A program made the position numbers and the translations under genes. A DNA stretch of 31,851 nt from an uncultured Prevotella sp. (GTDB taxonomy: Bacteria; Bacteroidota; Bacteroidia; Bacteroidales; Bacteroidaceae). The stretch is from positions 1-31,851 of the forward strand of contig CALCVT010000015.1 of assembly GCA_937906495.1 (NCBI GenBank), given 5' to 3'. Every line of letters starts with the position of its first letter. Within the stretch, counting starts at the first letter, position 1. Below the pieces are notes generated by a model, which had not been told where the DNA came from, ran no database searches, and saw nothing but the letters and a program-made list of their open reading frames with translations. Positions 7,754 to 14,499 of the stretch are shown in pieces.

Positions 7754-9313
7754 TTAGAAAGGCCAAAACACGGGTACCAGCAGTACCGTAATAACAAGGG
7801 CCATGAGGTTGAGCGGTAAGCCCACGCGTACAAAGTCGCCAAAGCGATAATTGCCGATACCTTGTACAATCAAGTTGGTTTGGTAGCCAATAGGAGTGCT
7901 GAAACTGGCAGATGCAGCCATGCAGATGGTTACAAAAAATGGCATGGGGCTAACCCCCATGTGTTCGGCTATTGAGAGCGAGATGGGAAAGGCAAGGGCT
8001 GCAGCCGCATTGTTGGTCATCAATTCGGTAAAGAGATTGGTAATGATAAAGATAACCCCCAGTAGCACGAGTGGACTGTATTCGTGGCTTAGTCCTACAA
8101 CAAACGAGGCTACGGCATCGGCCATACCCGAGTTTTGCATGGCCCGGCTGATAGCAAAGGCCGAGGCAATGGTGATAAGAATGTCCCACGAAATGAACTT
8201 GGTGTATTTGCGTGCCGGAAAAAGGTTGAGCCAGGCCATCAGGATGGTTACAACGCTTACAAAAAAGAACATGTCGAGCTTCATAGCCGGAAAGGCTTCG
8301 CGTACAGCCGGAAGTTCGCCAATCGTAGCACCTGCAATCATGAGTACAAGCAGCCCTACCGATAGCCAGCGCTTCCAGCGGGGCATGGTCGACTCGGGGT
8401 CTTTGCCGTTCGACACCATCAGGAAGAACGAAGAGTCACCCCAGTTTTCCATAAAACTGTTGTCGGCCAGAAGTACCAGGGTATCGCCTTCGCGAAAGCG
8501 CTCACGGCGCATGTCATGCATAATGATGGTGTTGCCACCCCGCTTGATTTCGAGAATGGTTGCGCCATACTTTTGCTTAAAGTCGAAGTCAAAGATTTTG
8601 CGGTTAATGGCCGGAAAACGGGCACCCAGTACTACTTCGATGCGGTTGAGTCCTTTGCCCAGTTCGCCGCCCGGGGCAAGTTCGTCGCGTTGTGCACGGC
8701 TGTTGGGTAGTAAGTGCTTCGAAAAAACAAAAAGGTAGAGCAGGCCTGTAAAACAAATAACAAGTCCCACCTTGCCGAGTTCGAACATTGAGAAGCCCTT
8801 GAACCCGGCATCAATCACCATGCCGTGAACCACCAGGTTGGTACTGGTGCCTATGAGGGTGCATACTCCGCCTAAAATTGTGGCATACGAGAGTGGAATC
8901 AAGAGTTTGGTGGCCGAAATTCCGTGTTTTTCGGCCCATCGGCGCACCATGGGGGCAAAGATTACTACTACCGGAGTGTTATTGAGAAAGGCCGAAATAA
9001 ACGAAACGATAGGCAGCATGCGCACCTGCGTGCTGCAAATGCCAGCCTCCTGGTTGTGTGGAAGGAGTTTGCGCAGCAGCCGTTCGAGCAAGCCCGAACG
9101 TCGCACCCCCTCGCTCACCAAAAAGAGCATAGCCACTGTTATCATGCCTTTGTTTGCAAATCCTTCAAGCATCTCCTGCGGGGTAAGGATGCCGGCACAC
9201 AGAAAGACCACTGCACCCGATAACAGCACTAAGCCGGGACGCATGCGGTCTTTAATCAGAGCCAGCAGGATAAAAGCCAGGACAATGACAACGAAAACGG
9301 ATTGGAAACTCAT
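7754..9313 (-). CDS. SLC13/DASS-type anion transporter with a TrkA-C domain
   Basis: A 519-residue inner-membrane carrier of the ArsB/NhaD - divalent anion:sodium symporter superfamily. The duplicated signature motifs are present: NNTP at 111-114 with GTSTN at 155-159 in the first half, and NNAA at 434-437 with GYQTN at 476-480 in the second. Between the halves lies a soluble region of about 65 residues (~222-285; GARFPAINRKI ... REGDTLVLLAD) that fits one TrkA-C (RCK-C) domain. The layout is that of the bacterial SLC13 proteins often annotated as sulfate permeases. The neighbouring cysQ (45 bp upstream) favours sulfate as substrate, but other dianions are possible. The assimilation genes cysD/cysN are not in the window. 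Confidence 0.85.
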   Translation of the reverse strand: MSFQSVFVVIVLAFILLALIKDRMRPGLVLLSGAVVFLCAGILTPQEMLEGFANKGMITVAMLFLVSEGVRRSGLLERLLRKLLPHNQEAGICSTQVRMLPIVSFISAFLNNTPVVVIFAPMVRRWAEKHGISATKLLIPLSYATILGGVCTLIGTSTNLVVHGMVIDAGFKGFSMFELGKVGLVICFTGLLYLFVFSKHLLPNSRAQRDELAPGGELGKGLNRIEVVLGARFPAINRKIFDFDFKQKYGATILEIKRGGNTIIMHDMRRERFREGDTLVLLADNSFMENWGDSSFFLMVSNGKDPESTMPRWKRWLSVGLLVLMIAGATIGELPAVREAFPAMKLDMFFFVSVVTILMAWLNLFPARKYTKFISWDILITIASAFAISRAMQNSGMADAVASFVVGLSHEYSPLVLLGVIFIITNLFTELMTNNAAAALAFPISLSIAEHMGVSPMPFFVTICMAASASFSTPIGYQTNLIVQGIGNYRFGDFVRVGLPLNLMALVITVLLVPVFWPF

Positions 9314-9358
9314 GAATAGCAGATAATATAATAAAGTTGGAGGACTGCCTGCTGCCGG

Positions 9359-10168
9359 TTAGCGGGCTACTACAAAGTAGGGGTTATGAAGGTCTTCCTT
9401 GTTGTATTGCAGGGGCTCTCCGGTTTCGGCATGTGTAACGGTGCAACCTGCAGCCCGGGCTATGGCATGTCCGGCTGCTGTGTCCCACTCCATGGTGGGA
9501 GCCATGCGGGGATAAACATCGGCCTTGCCTTCGGCCACGAGGCATAGTTTGAGCGAACTGCCTGCGCTGACAGTTTCAACCTGTCCATGTGTGCGACACA
9601 GGTTGTCTATAAAACTTTGCGTTTCGGGCGATAGGTGTGAGCGCGAGGCTACTACGCGGAAGGGCCGTGTGTCCTCATGAGCCAGCGGCAGGGGTTGGGC
9701 CTGGCCTACTGTAAAGTCAGTAGGGCAGACCGGGGCTGTAAAGGCTCCTTGACCCTCGCAACCCCAGTAAAGGGTGTGTTTGGCGGGAATGTAGATAACT
9801 CCCATTACCGGAACACCGCAGTGGACTAAGGCTATATTGACTGTAAACTCATCGTTGCGCTTTAAAAACTCTTTGGTTCCGTCGAGCGGATCAACAATCC
9901 ATAGGGTTTGCCAGTTCTTGCGTTCGTTGTAGGGGGTGTGAATGCCCTCTTCGCTGAGCAAGGGGTAGGGCGTGTGGGCCAGTGCACGGGCTATCACTTG
10001 GTGCGAACGGCGGTCGGCCAGCGTAAGGGGCGAATTGTCGGCCTTGCGCTCCACCTGCCAGTCGGTATCGGGGTGCGTATAAATGTCCATGATGGCGCGG
10101 CCGGCATCGATGGCGGCTGCGATGGTTGGGGGGAGCAGTTGCTCAATGGGGAGTTGATGGAGTTCCAT
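9359..10168 (-). CDS. cysQ: 3'(2'),5'-bisphosphate nucleotidase CysQ
   Basis: A magnesium-dependent, lithium-sensitive phosphatase of the inositol monophosphatase superfamily. It converts 3'-phosphoadenosine 5'-phosphate (PAP) to AMP, clearing the by-product of PAPS use. Metal-site motifs are all visible: Glu74 in LLSEEG, the DPLDGT box at 93-98, and Asp229 in MEWDTAAGHA. DPLDGTKEF is characteristic of the CysQ branch rather than inositol monophosphatases. Length 269 aa is normal. It is the first gene of the cysQ - SLC13 - thioesterase unit, and a promoter box lies about 115 bases upstream. The combination with an anion transporter suggests a role in sulfate metabolism. Confidence 0.92.
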   Translation of the reverse strand: MELHQLPIEQLLPPTIAAAIDAGRAIMDIYTHPDTDWQVERKADNSPLTLADRRSHQVIARALAHTPYPLLSEEGIHTPYNERKNWQTLWIVDPLDGTKEFLKRNDEFTVNIALVHCGVPVMGVIYIPAKHTLYWGCEGQGAFTAPVCPTDFTVGQAQPLPLAHEDTRPFRVVASRSHLSPETQSFIDNLCRTHGQVETVSAGSSLKLCLVAEGKADVYPRMAPTMEWDTAAGHAIARAAGCTVTHAETGEPLQYNKEDLHNPYFVVAR

Positions 10169-10283
10169 AGAAAAGGAGAATAGCTAAGCAGATAAAGGGG
10201 TAAAGGCTGGTGTTGACTGGCTATTTTGAGTTGGAACATGTGTTTACCAGTGTGGTGCACCTGCTATGTGCCCTTAGTTACTG

Positions 10284-10291
10284 CAAAAATA
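10284..10291 (-). promoter_or_regulatory. -7 box (TATTTTTG) of the cysQ operon
   Basis: On the minus strand it reads TATTTTTG, matching TAnnTTTG, with a predicted leader of about 110 nt. No TTG box at 20-bp spacing. Confidence 0.45.
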
Positions 10292-10389
10292 TAACTTATC
10301 GGTCGATTGGGGGAGAAAACGATAGCTAAAAAAATAGTTTTTTCAAAAGTTTGAGCATTTGTGCTGTTTGTAGTCCCTTATGGATGAGG

Positions 10390-10452
10390 GGGTAAACTTT
10401 TGCACCGCGTGTATGTATTTTTGCATCAAGTGTATAAACTTTTACACCGGGT
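10390..10452. repeat. Three tandem degenerate 21-bp units
   Basis: Three consecutive 21-base units (10390-10410, 10411-10431, 10432-10452) share the form G-T-A-...-TTTTnCA-C-..-GT. Units 1 and 3 agree best (TAAACTTTTnCACCGnGT). Single-copy relatives of the GTGTA/ACAC pattern occur at 279-321 and 20228-20270, so this looks like a dispersed intergenic repeat family. Confidence 0.5.
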
Positions 10453-10481
10453 GTGTGATTTCTTGGTTTATAGTTAAAAAA

Positions 10482-10515
10482 CATCCCGGCCGGAGGTTTG
10501 TGTCCGGTCGGGATG
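10482..10515 (-). terminator. Terminator of the 726-residue T9SS cargo gene
   Basis: A 13-bp stem with one G-T pair (10482-10494 with 10503-10515) and an 8-base loop, followed on the minus strand by six T residues (10481-10476). It lies 25 bases beyond the stop codon at 10540. Confidence 0.85.
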
Positions 10516-10539
10516 GTTCTTAAAGTGGTAAAGCGTTTT

Positions 10540-12720
10540 TTAGAAGGTAAGTTTAACCGACTTGGCGCCCACCTTTACGATGTAAACACCGTTTCCGGGG
10601 AGTACACAGGTAACATGTGCATTTCCGCTGCGGTCGGCCGTAACGAGTTTGCCGTCGAGGCTGTAAACTTCAACCATTTCGGCTGCCGGGTTCTTAACGT
10701 GTACGGTGTTGCCTTCGAGGGTGACAAACATTTTTTCCTGCAGGGCAGTTTGAATGTCGGCATGAGTGGCTGTGCCTACGTGTGCGTACTTGCTCCACTG
10801 GCCTTCGGTAATCTTGACGTTTTCGTCGCTGATCTTTTGGCTCTTTACGCCGCAAACTTTGTGCCAGATTTCAGAGTCTTTGGTACAAGCCGGAAGTGAA
10901 ACTTCCAGACTGGTGCCATCGGCGTGGTAGCGCTTAAAGAGGAAGGGCGTGTTGTAGCTGTCGCCGGCCTTGGCTTCCTGTTCGAGGCGGATGTTGTCGA
11001 TAAAGAGCATACAGGGAACGCGGGTAGCAAATACACCAACAAGGCTGCGGTCGGTACCCTTGGTAAAGTTGAATTCGTAATCTTCCCACTGGTCGGTTAC
11101 ATCCTTGGTTTGCATTTCAACCTGTACATAGTCGCCGACAGTTTCGTCGTAGTTGAACAGGGCAACTGCAGCGCGCGAGTAGTAGATGCCAAACATGGGG
11201 TTTCCTTGCTCGTCGGTCCAGTCGGACATGTCTTCGCCTTCGCTGGCCAAACTGAGTGTAAGTTTAAATTTACCACCATTCTTTCCGAGTTCAAGTTCGG
11301 GTGACTGCAGGCTACCCATGAGTTCGTTGGGGTTGGAGATGTGCAACCAGCCGTCGATACCGATGTATCCCTTACACGGGGTGTATTGCATGGCGTTCCA
11401 ACCTGCTTGCTTCATTTCTTGTATAACCCATGTTTCGTAGCGGCCGGGATATTCTTCGTCAAAGGTTTCGGGGTTGGCAACGGGGTCGAATAGAGCTTCG
11501 GCACCATCGAAAGTCAAGTTGTTGAGGTCTTCGTCAACCACCTTTACAGGGCCATTTTCTTTGATAACATTCTTGTAACCGGCGTAGTAGTTATAAACGT
11601 CGGCCGAGGGTACGGCATTCCATGATGCAGTGTATGCACCCTGCTCGTTGATAGCAGTAGCCGAGATGGTAGGAGCTTCGATGTCGAAAACCATGATGTC
11701 GGTTGCGGGGCGTGATTCGTGGCCAGCAGCATCGACAGCGGTAACGGTGTAGTAGTAAGTCTTGCCCGATTCTGTATTAGTTACCTCGTACGAAGTGCCT
11801 GTTACGCTTTGGTTTTCCAACAGATAAACCTTCGACTGCGTTTCGTTGATAGAGTAAACGCTGAGGTTATAGCTTACAGCTTTATCTACGGCTTTCCAGT
11901 TTGCGGTAAAGCTTGTTCCCTTGTAACCACTGTGGGGCAGCGCTACGGGGCGTGCAATGTTGGGCACCTTTTGGAAGATGCGTACGTTGTCGATAAAGAG
12001 GCCGGCGGGCTTACCGTCGTTAAAGTCGGTAGAACTTGCCAGATTGAAAATGGTAGTCGGGCCTGTACCTTCGAGTGCTACGGTGTAGGTTGTCCAGGTG
12101 TCGGTGGCGCCTTTTCCAATCAGGCCGCCGCCTGTGTTGCCCCAAGTGGCGTTCATGTTGTTGGTCTCGGCAAATTCCAGATAGATATCGGCAACATTGA
12201 CACCGCTCTTGGTGCGTGCATCAAATTGGAAGTAAGTTACGCCGTCGTTGTCAGCGCAATTAACCATCGGGGTGTTGAGACGTGCAAAACTGTATTTTTT
12301 GCTGTCGGCTCGCATATAAACCATGCCACCGGCGCTGTGCGCATTCTCACAGCCCCATTTGGGAACTTTGGTATAGCCTTCCTTCATGTTTTGCCATACA
12401 AAAGGGCATTCCTCGTGGGAGTACCACAGGTCGGTCTGGGTGTCGGGCTTTTCGTAGCTGCCGGTGGTCATTCCGGCAAAGTCCTCTTCAAACAGTGTAA
12501 CTTCCTGATCGCTGTCGTAGTCGCCCTTTACCTGTTTCGATGCAGTGGGAACAGCCTGTACGGAGAGTATACGTACTTTTCCATTCTTGAATGTGGCAGC
12601 ACTGGTGCTCATCGTAGCCTCGGGTTGGGCAGTGTGGGGGGTGCGGCCAAGCACTTGCGCAGTAGAGGTTGTTACTGCTACCAAGGTAAAGCCGGCAACG
12701 AGAGTAGTTATTCTTTTCAT
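10540..12720 (-). CDS. Secreted multidomain protein with jelly-roll, FN3 and T9SS type A sorting domains
   Basis: A 726-residue secreted protein, probably exported by the type IX system and anchored or released at the cell surface. The signal peptide (1-21) ends in a TSTAQ-like cleavage site. Then come a MAM/choice-of-anchor-J-like jelly-roll (~75-250, ending GLFIDNVRIFQ), an FN3-like domain (~255-343), a second partial FN3-like segment (~348-390), and a second jelly-roll (~395-582, ending MLFIDNIRLEQ). The C-terminal sorting domain (~665-726) has the pattern VEVYSLDGKLV ... GVYIVKV ... KLTF. No protease or glycosidase motif is visible, so it is more likely adhesive or structural. Cleaved-adhesin modules of Porphyromonas gingipains use the same jelly-roll fold. 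It is monocistronic, with a good promoter and terminator. Confidence 0.85.
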   Translation of the reverse strand: MKRITTLVAGFTLVAVTTSTAQVLGRTPHTAQPEATMSTSAATFKNGKVRILSVQAVPTASKQVKGDYDSDQEVTLFEEDFAGMTTGSYEKPDTQTDLWYSHEECPFVWQNMKEGYTKVPKWGCENAHSAGGMVYMRADSKKYSFARLNTPMVNCADNDGVTYFQFDARTKSGVNVADIYLEFAETNNMNATWGNTGGGLIGKGATDTWTTYTVALEGTGPTTIFNLASSTDFNDGKPAGLFIDNVRIFQKVPNIARPVALPHSGYKGTSFTANWKAVDKAVSYNLSVYSINETQSKVYLLENQSVTGTSYEVTNTESGKTYYYTVTAVDAAGHESRPATDIMVFDIEAPTISATAINEQGAYTASWNAVPSADVYNYYAGYKNVIKENGPVKVVDEDLNNLTFDGAEALFDPVANPETFDEEYPGRYETWVIQEMKQAGWNAMQYTPCKGYIGIDGWLHISNPNELMGSLQSPELELGKNGGKFKLTLSLASEGEDMSDWTDEQGNPMFGIYYSRAAVALFNYDETVGDYVQVEMQTKDVTDQWEDYEFNFTKGTDRSLVGVFATRVPCMLFIDNIRLEQEAKAGDSYNTPFLFKRYHADGTSLEVSLPACTKDSEIWHKVCGVKSQKISDENVKITEGQWSKYAHVGTATHADIQTALQEKMFVTLEGNTVHVKNPAAEMVEVYSLDGKLVTADRSGNAHVTCVLPGNGVYIVKVGAKSVKLTF

Positions 12721-12822
12721 AGATGAAGCGCGGTTGCATCCCTCTATTGGTGTTAATGGATGTTATGTCAAAAGGGCGGGGGTGCATTATTCCTTTTTGT
12801 ATAACATTTTGTTTGTTGCCCG

Positions 12823-12853
12823 CAAATATACTAAAAGCTAAATACATACCAAG
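12823..12853 (-). promoter_or_regulatory. Promoter TTG-N20-TATATTTG of the T9SS cargo gene
   Basis: On the minus strand TTG (12853-12851) precedes TATATTTG (12830-12823) by exactly 20 bp. The start would be near 12816, giving a leader of about 95 nt. Confidence 0.65.
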
Positions 12854-13060
12854 AATTTTGTCATCTTATTTTGTAAAAATATGCATAGTGTAAGTTTATG
12901 TACTCTTTTTGTATATTAAATAAGTGGTAAGGAAAGCAAAATGGAAGTTGTACACTGCCATTTGCAGTATAGAATTTGGTTGTTTATGATTGCAAAAAAG
13001 AGTTTGCAGATGGATTTATACAGCGCTGAGGAGGGGATTTAAGGAGCGATTGGATACAAA
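12854..13060. other. AT-rich intergenic region, nothing recognised
   Basis: Part of the 428-base gap between the cargo gene and the ompH genes. Apart from the promoter on one side and the terminator on the other, I see no gene, repeat or RNA signature. Confidence 0.4.
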
Positions 13061-13094
13061 AAAGCCCTTGGGCAAAGCAATGCTCAAGGGCTTT
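13061..13094 (-). terminator. Terminator of the porG-uppS-bamA-ompH-ompH block
   Basis: A 13-bp stem with one wobble (13061-13073 with 13082-13094) and an 8-base loop. On the minus strand the arm ends in TTT and continues TTTGTA. It lies 55 bases beyond the last ompH stop codon. Confidence 0.75.
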
Positions 13095-13148
13095 AGAGAA
13101 TTTGATGAATATGGGATGCTTACTTATGTAAAGAGCATCGGGCCGTAA

Positions 13149-13700
13149 TTATTTCTTGGCAGAAGGAGTTGCGGGCTTGGCAGCCGAGGCTGTAATGCCA
13201 AGCTTGCTCATAATTTGCGAGGTAACGTCGGTGCTGAGGGTTTCGTTGATTACAATACCACCGGTTTGGGCTGCATTTTTATCAACAATGTAAACATAGC
13301 CTCCGGCTTGTGCAACAGCATTGACAGCGTCCATCACTTTTTGAGTAATGGGCTGAATTTTTTTGTTCTGCTCCTTTTGGAAGTTCTCGCTGTTGTCCTG
13401 TTGTGCCTGCTGCAAGCGCTGGTACATTTCCTGGAGTTCCATTTGGTGGCGCTCCTTGATGTTGGCAGGTGTAGCTTCGGTGTCTTCTTTCTGGTACTTC
13501 TCGGCTTTGGTCTGCAATTCCTTCTGCATGCCTTCAAGTTCCTTTTGATATTGTTGTCCGAGTGCTTCGAGTTCCTTCTGAGCCTGCTGGAATTGGGGCA
13601 TTGACTGCATGATTGAAGCGTAGTCGAAGTGTGCGAACTTTTGAGCGCAGAGGCTCAGCGGTGCAATGAAGAGCACCAGGAGGATAAGTTTCTTGAACAT
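13149..13700 (-). CDS. ompH: OmpH/Skp-family periplasmic chaperone (distal copy)
   Basis: A 183-residue periplasmic protein of the Skp/OmpH family, which holds unfolded outer-membrane proteins on their way to BamA. A signal peptide (1-19, ending LSLCAQ) is followed by the family opening KFAHFDYASIMQSMPQF. A long Glu/Gln/Lys-rich coiled coil (~38-115) forms the tentacle hairpin, and the C-terminal part (GGYVYIVDKN) returns to the beta core. The tail is Ala/Pro/Lys-rich. It lies directly after a second ompH and bamA, the arrangement known from Porphyromonas gingivalis (ompH1/ompH2 beside omp85). A promoter sits inside the end of the preceding gene, so it can be transcribed separately. Confidence 0.9.
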   Translation of the reverse strand: MFKKLILLVLFIAPLSLCAQKFAHFDYASIMQSMPQFQQAQKELEALGQQYQKELEGMQKELQTKAEKYQKEDTEATPANIKERHQMELQEMYQRLQQAQQDNSENFQKEQNKKIQPITQKVMDAVNAVAQAGGYVYIVDKNAAQTGGIVINETLSTDVTSQIMSKLGITASAAKPATPSAKK

Positions 13701-13774
13701 ATTTGTACAGTGAGTTTAATTTTATATTCGTTAGGGAGTTTTGTTTGGCTTGTGAACCAAGGCTCAAGCGGTGG

Positions 13775-13805
13775 CAAAGGTAGTTTTTTTAATTGGAATA
13801 GCCAA
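13775..13805 (-). promoter_or_regulatory. Internal promoter TTG-N20-TACCTTTG before the distal ompH
   Basis: On the minus strand TTG (13805-13803) and TACCTTTG (13782-13775) are 20 bp apart. The upstream box lies within the last codons of the preceding ompH. The predicted start near 13768 gives a leader of about 68 nt. Confidence 0.6.
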
Positions 13806-14301
13806 GTTTTGCCAAGACCTCGTTGCTGATGTCAATTGAGGGTGAGGCAAAGATTATGCCATTGTCGGAGGCGCGGTCGAGGATGAGTTGAAAGCCTTTT
13901 GACGATGCAATGCCCTTGATGGCGTTGTAGATTTCGTCTTGTATGGGTTCTATCAGGCTTTGGCGCTTTTTAAAGAGTTCGCCTTCGGGACCAAAGTATT
14001 TTTTCTTAAGGTCGGCAGCTTCTTTTTCTTTATTGACGATGGCTTGTTCCTTTTCCTTTTTTTGTGCTTCGCTCAAGAAGACGCTTTCGTTTTGGTAGTT
14101 TTTATAGAGGGTCTCAGCAGATTTGCTCAGCGCCTCGACTTCGGCTTGCCAGGCTTTGGAGGTTTGGTTGAGTTGTTCGTTGGCGCGCTCGTAGGCTGGG
14201 ATATTGCTGAGAATATACTCCATGTCGACAAGCGCAAACTTTTGTGCTTGGGCATTGAGAGTGCCGCAGAAAATAAGCAAGAGGAATAAGATTTTTTTCA
14301 T
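13789..14301 (-). CDS. ompH: OmpH/Skp-family periplasmic chaperone (proximal copy)
   Basis: A 170-residue paralogue of the next gene downstream. The start is the Met at 14301 because it begins the signal peptide (MKKILFLLLIFCGTLNAQAQ); the ORF is open 10 codons further up, into a hairpin. The mature protein begins KFALVDMEYILSNIPAYERA, typical of Skp/OmpH. A charged coiled coil (~45-110) and a C-terminal segment GFQLILDRASDNGIIFA follow. It lies 198 bp after bamA. The two copies diverge clearly in the coiled coil and in the tail, where this copy lacks the Ala/Pro/Lys extension. They are therefore an old duplication rather than a recent one. Confidence 0.9.
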   Translation of the reverse strand: MKKILFLLLIFCGTLNAQAQKFALVDMEYILSNIPAYERANEQLNQTSKAWQAEVEALSKSAETLYKNYQNESVFLSEAQKKEKEQAIVNKEKEAADLKKKYFGPEGELFKKRQSLIEPIQDEIYNAIKGIASSKGFQLILDRASDNGIIFASPSIDISNEVLAKLGYSN

Positions 14302-14317
14302 AGTGCTGAAGTTTTGG

Positions 14318-14355
14318 CAATGGGGCTGCAAAGCTTACGTTTTACAGCCCCATTG
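14318..14355 (-). promoter_or_regulatory. Perfect 11-bp hairpin in the leader of the proximal ompH
   Basis: CAATGGGGCTG (14318-14328) pairs with CAGCCCCATTG (14345-14355) around a 16-base loop, 17 bases upstream of the ATG at 14301. No T tract follows on the minus strand, so it looks like a leader or processing structure rather than a terminator. Confidence 0.45.
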
Positions 14356-14499
14356 TAGTTAAAAATAAGTGGTTGAAGACTTTAAAGGCAGATACCGAAC
14401 TTCAGTTGTACATTGGTGTACATCAGGAGTAAGTATCGGTAGGGTTATAATCTGGTTATTCAGCGTCATTTCTGCAGTCCTCAATATTGGGCGTATATG

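Noticed and set aside
10390..10452. CRISPR array
   Set aside because: The units are contiguous 21-bp repeats without spacers and no cas genes are present.
11719..12726. 335-codon plus-strand ORF opposite the T9SS cargo gene
   Set aside because: Shadow of a protein with clear signal peptide and domains; no own promoter.
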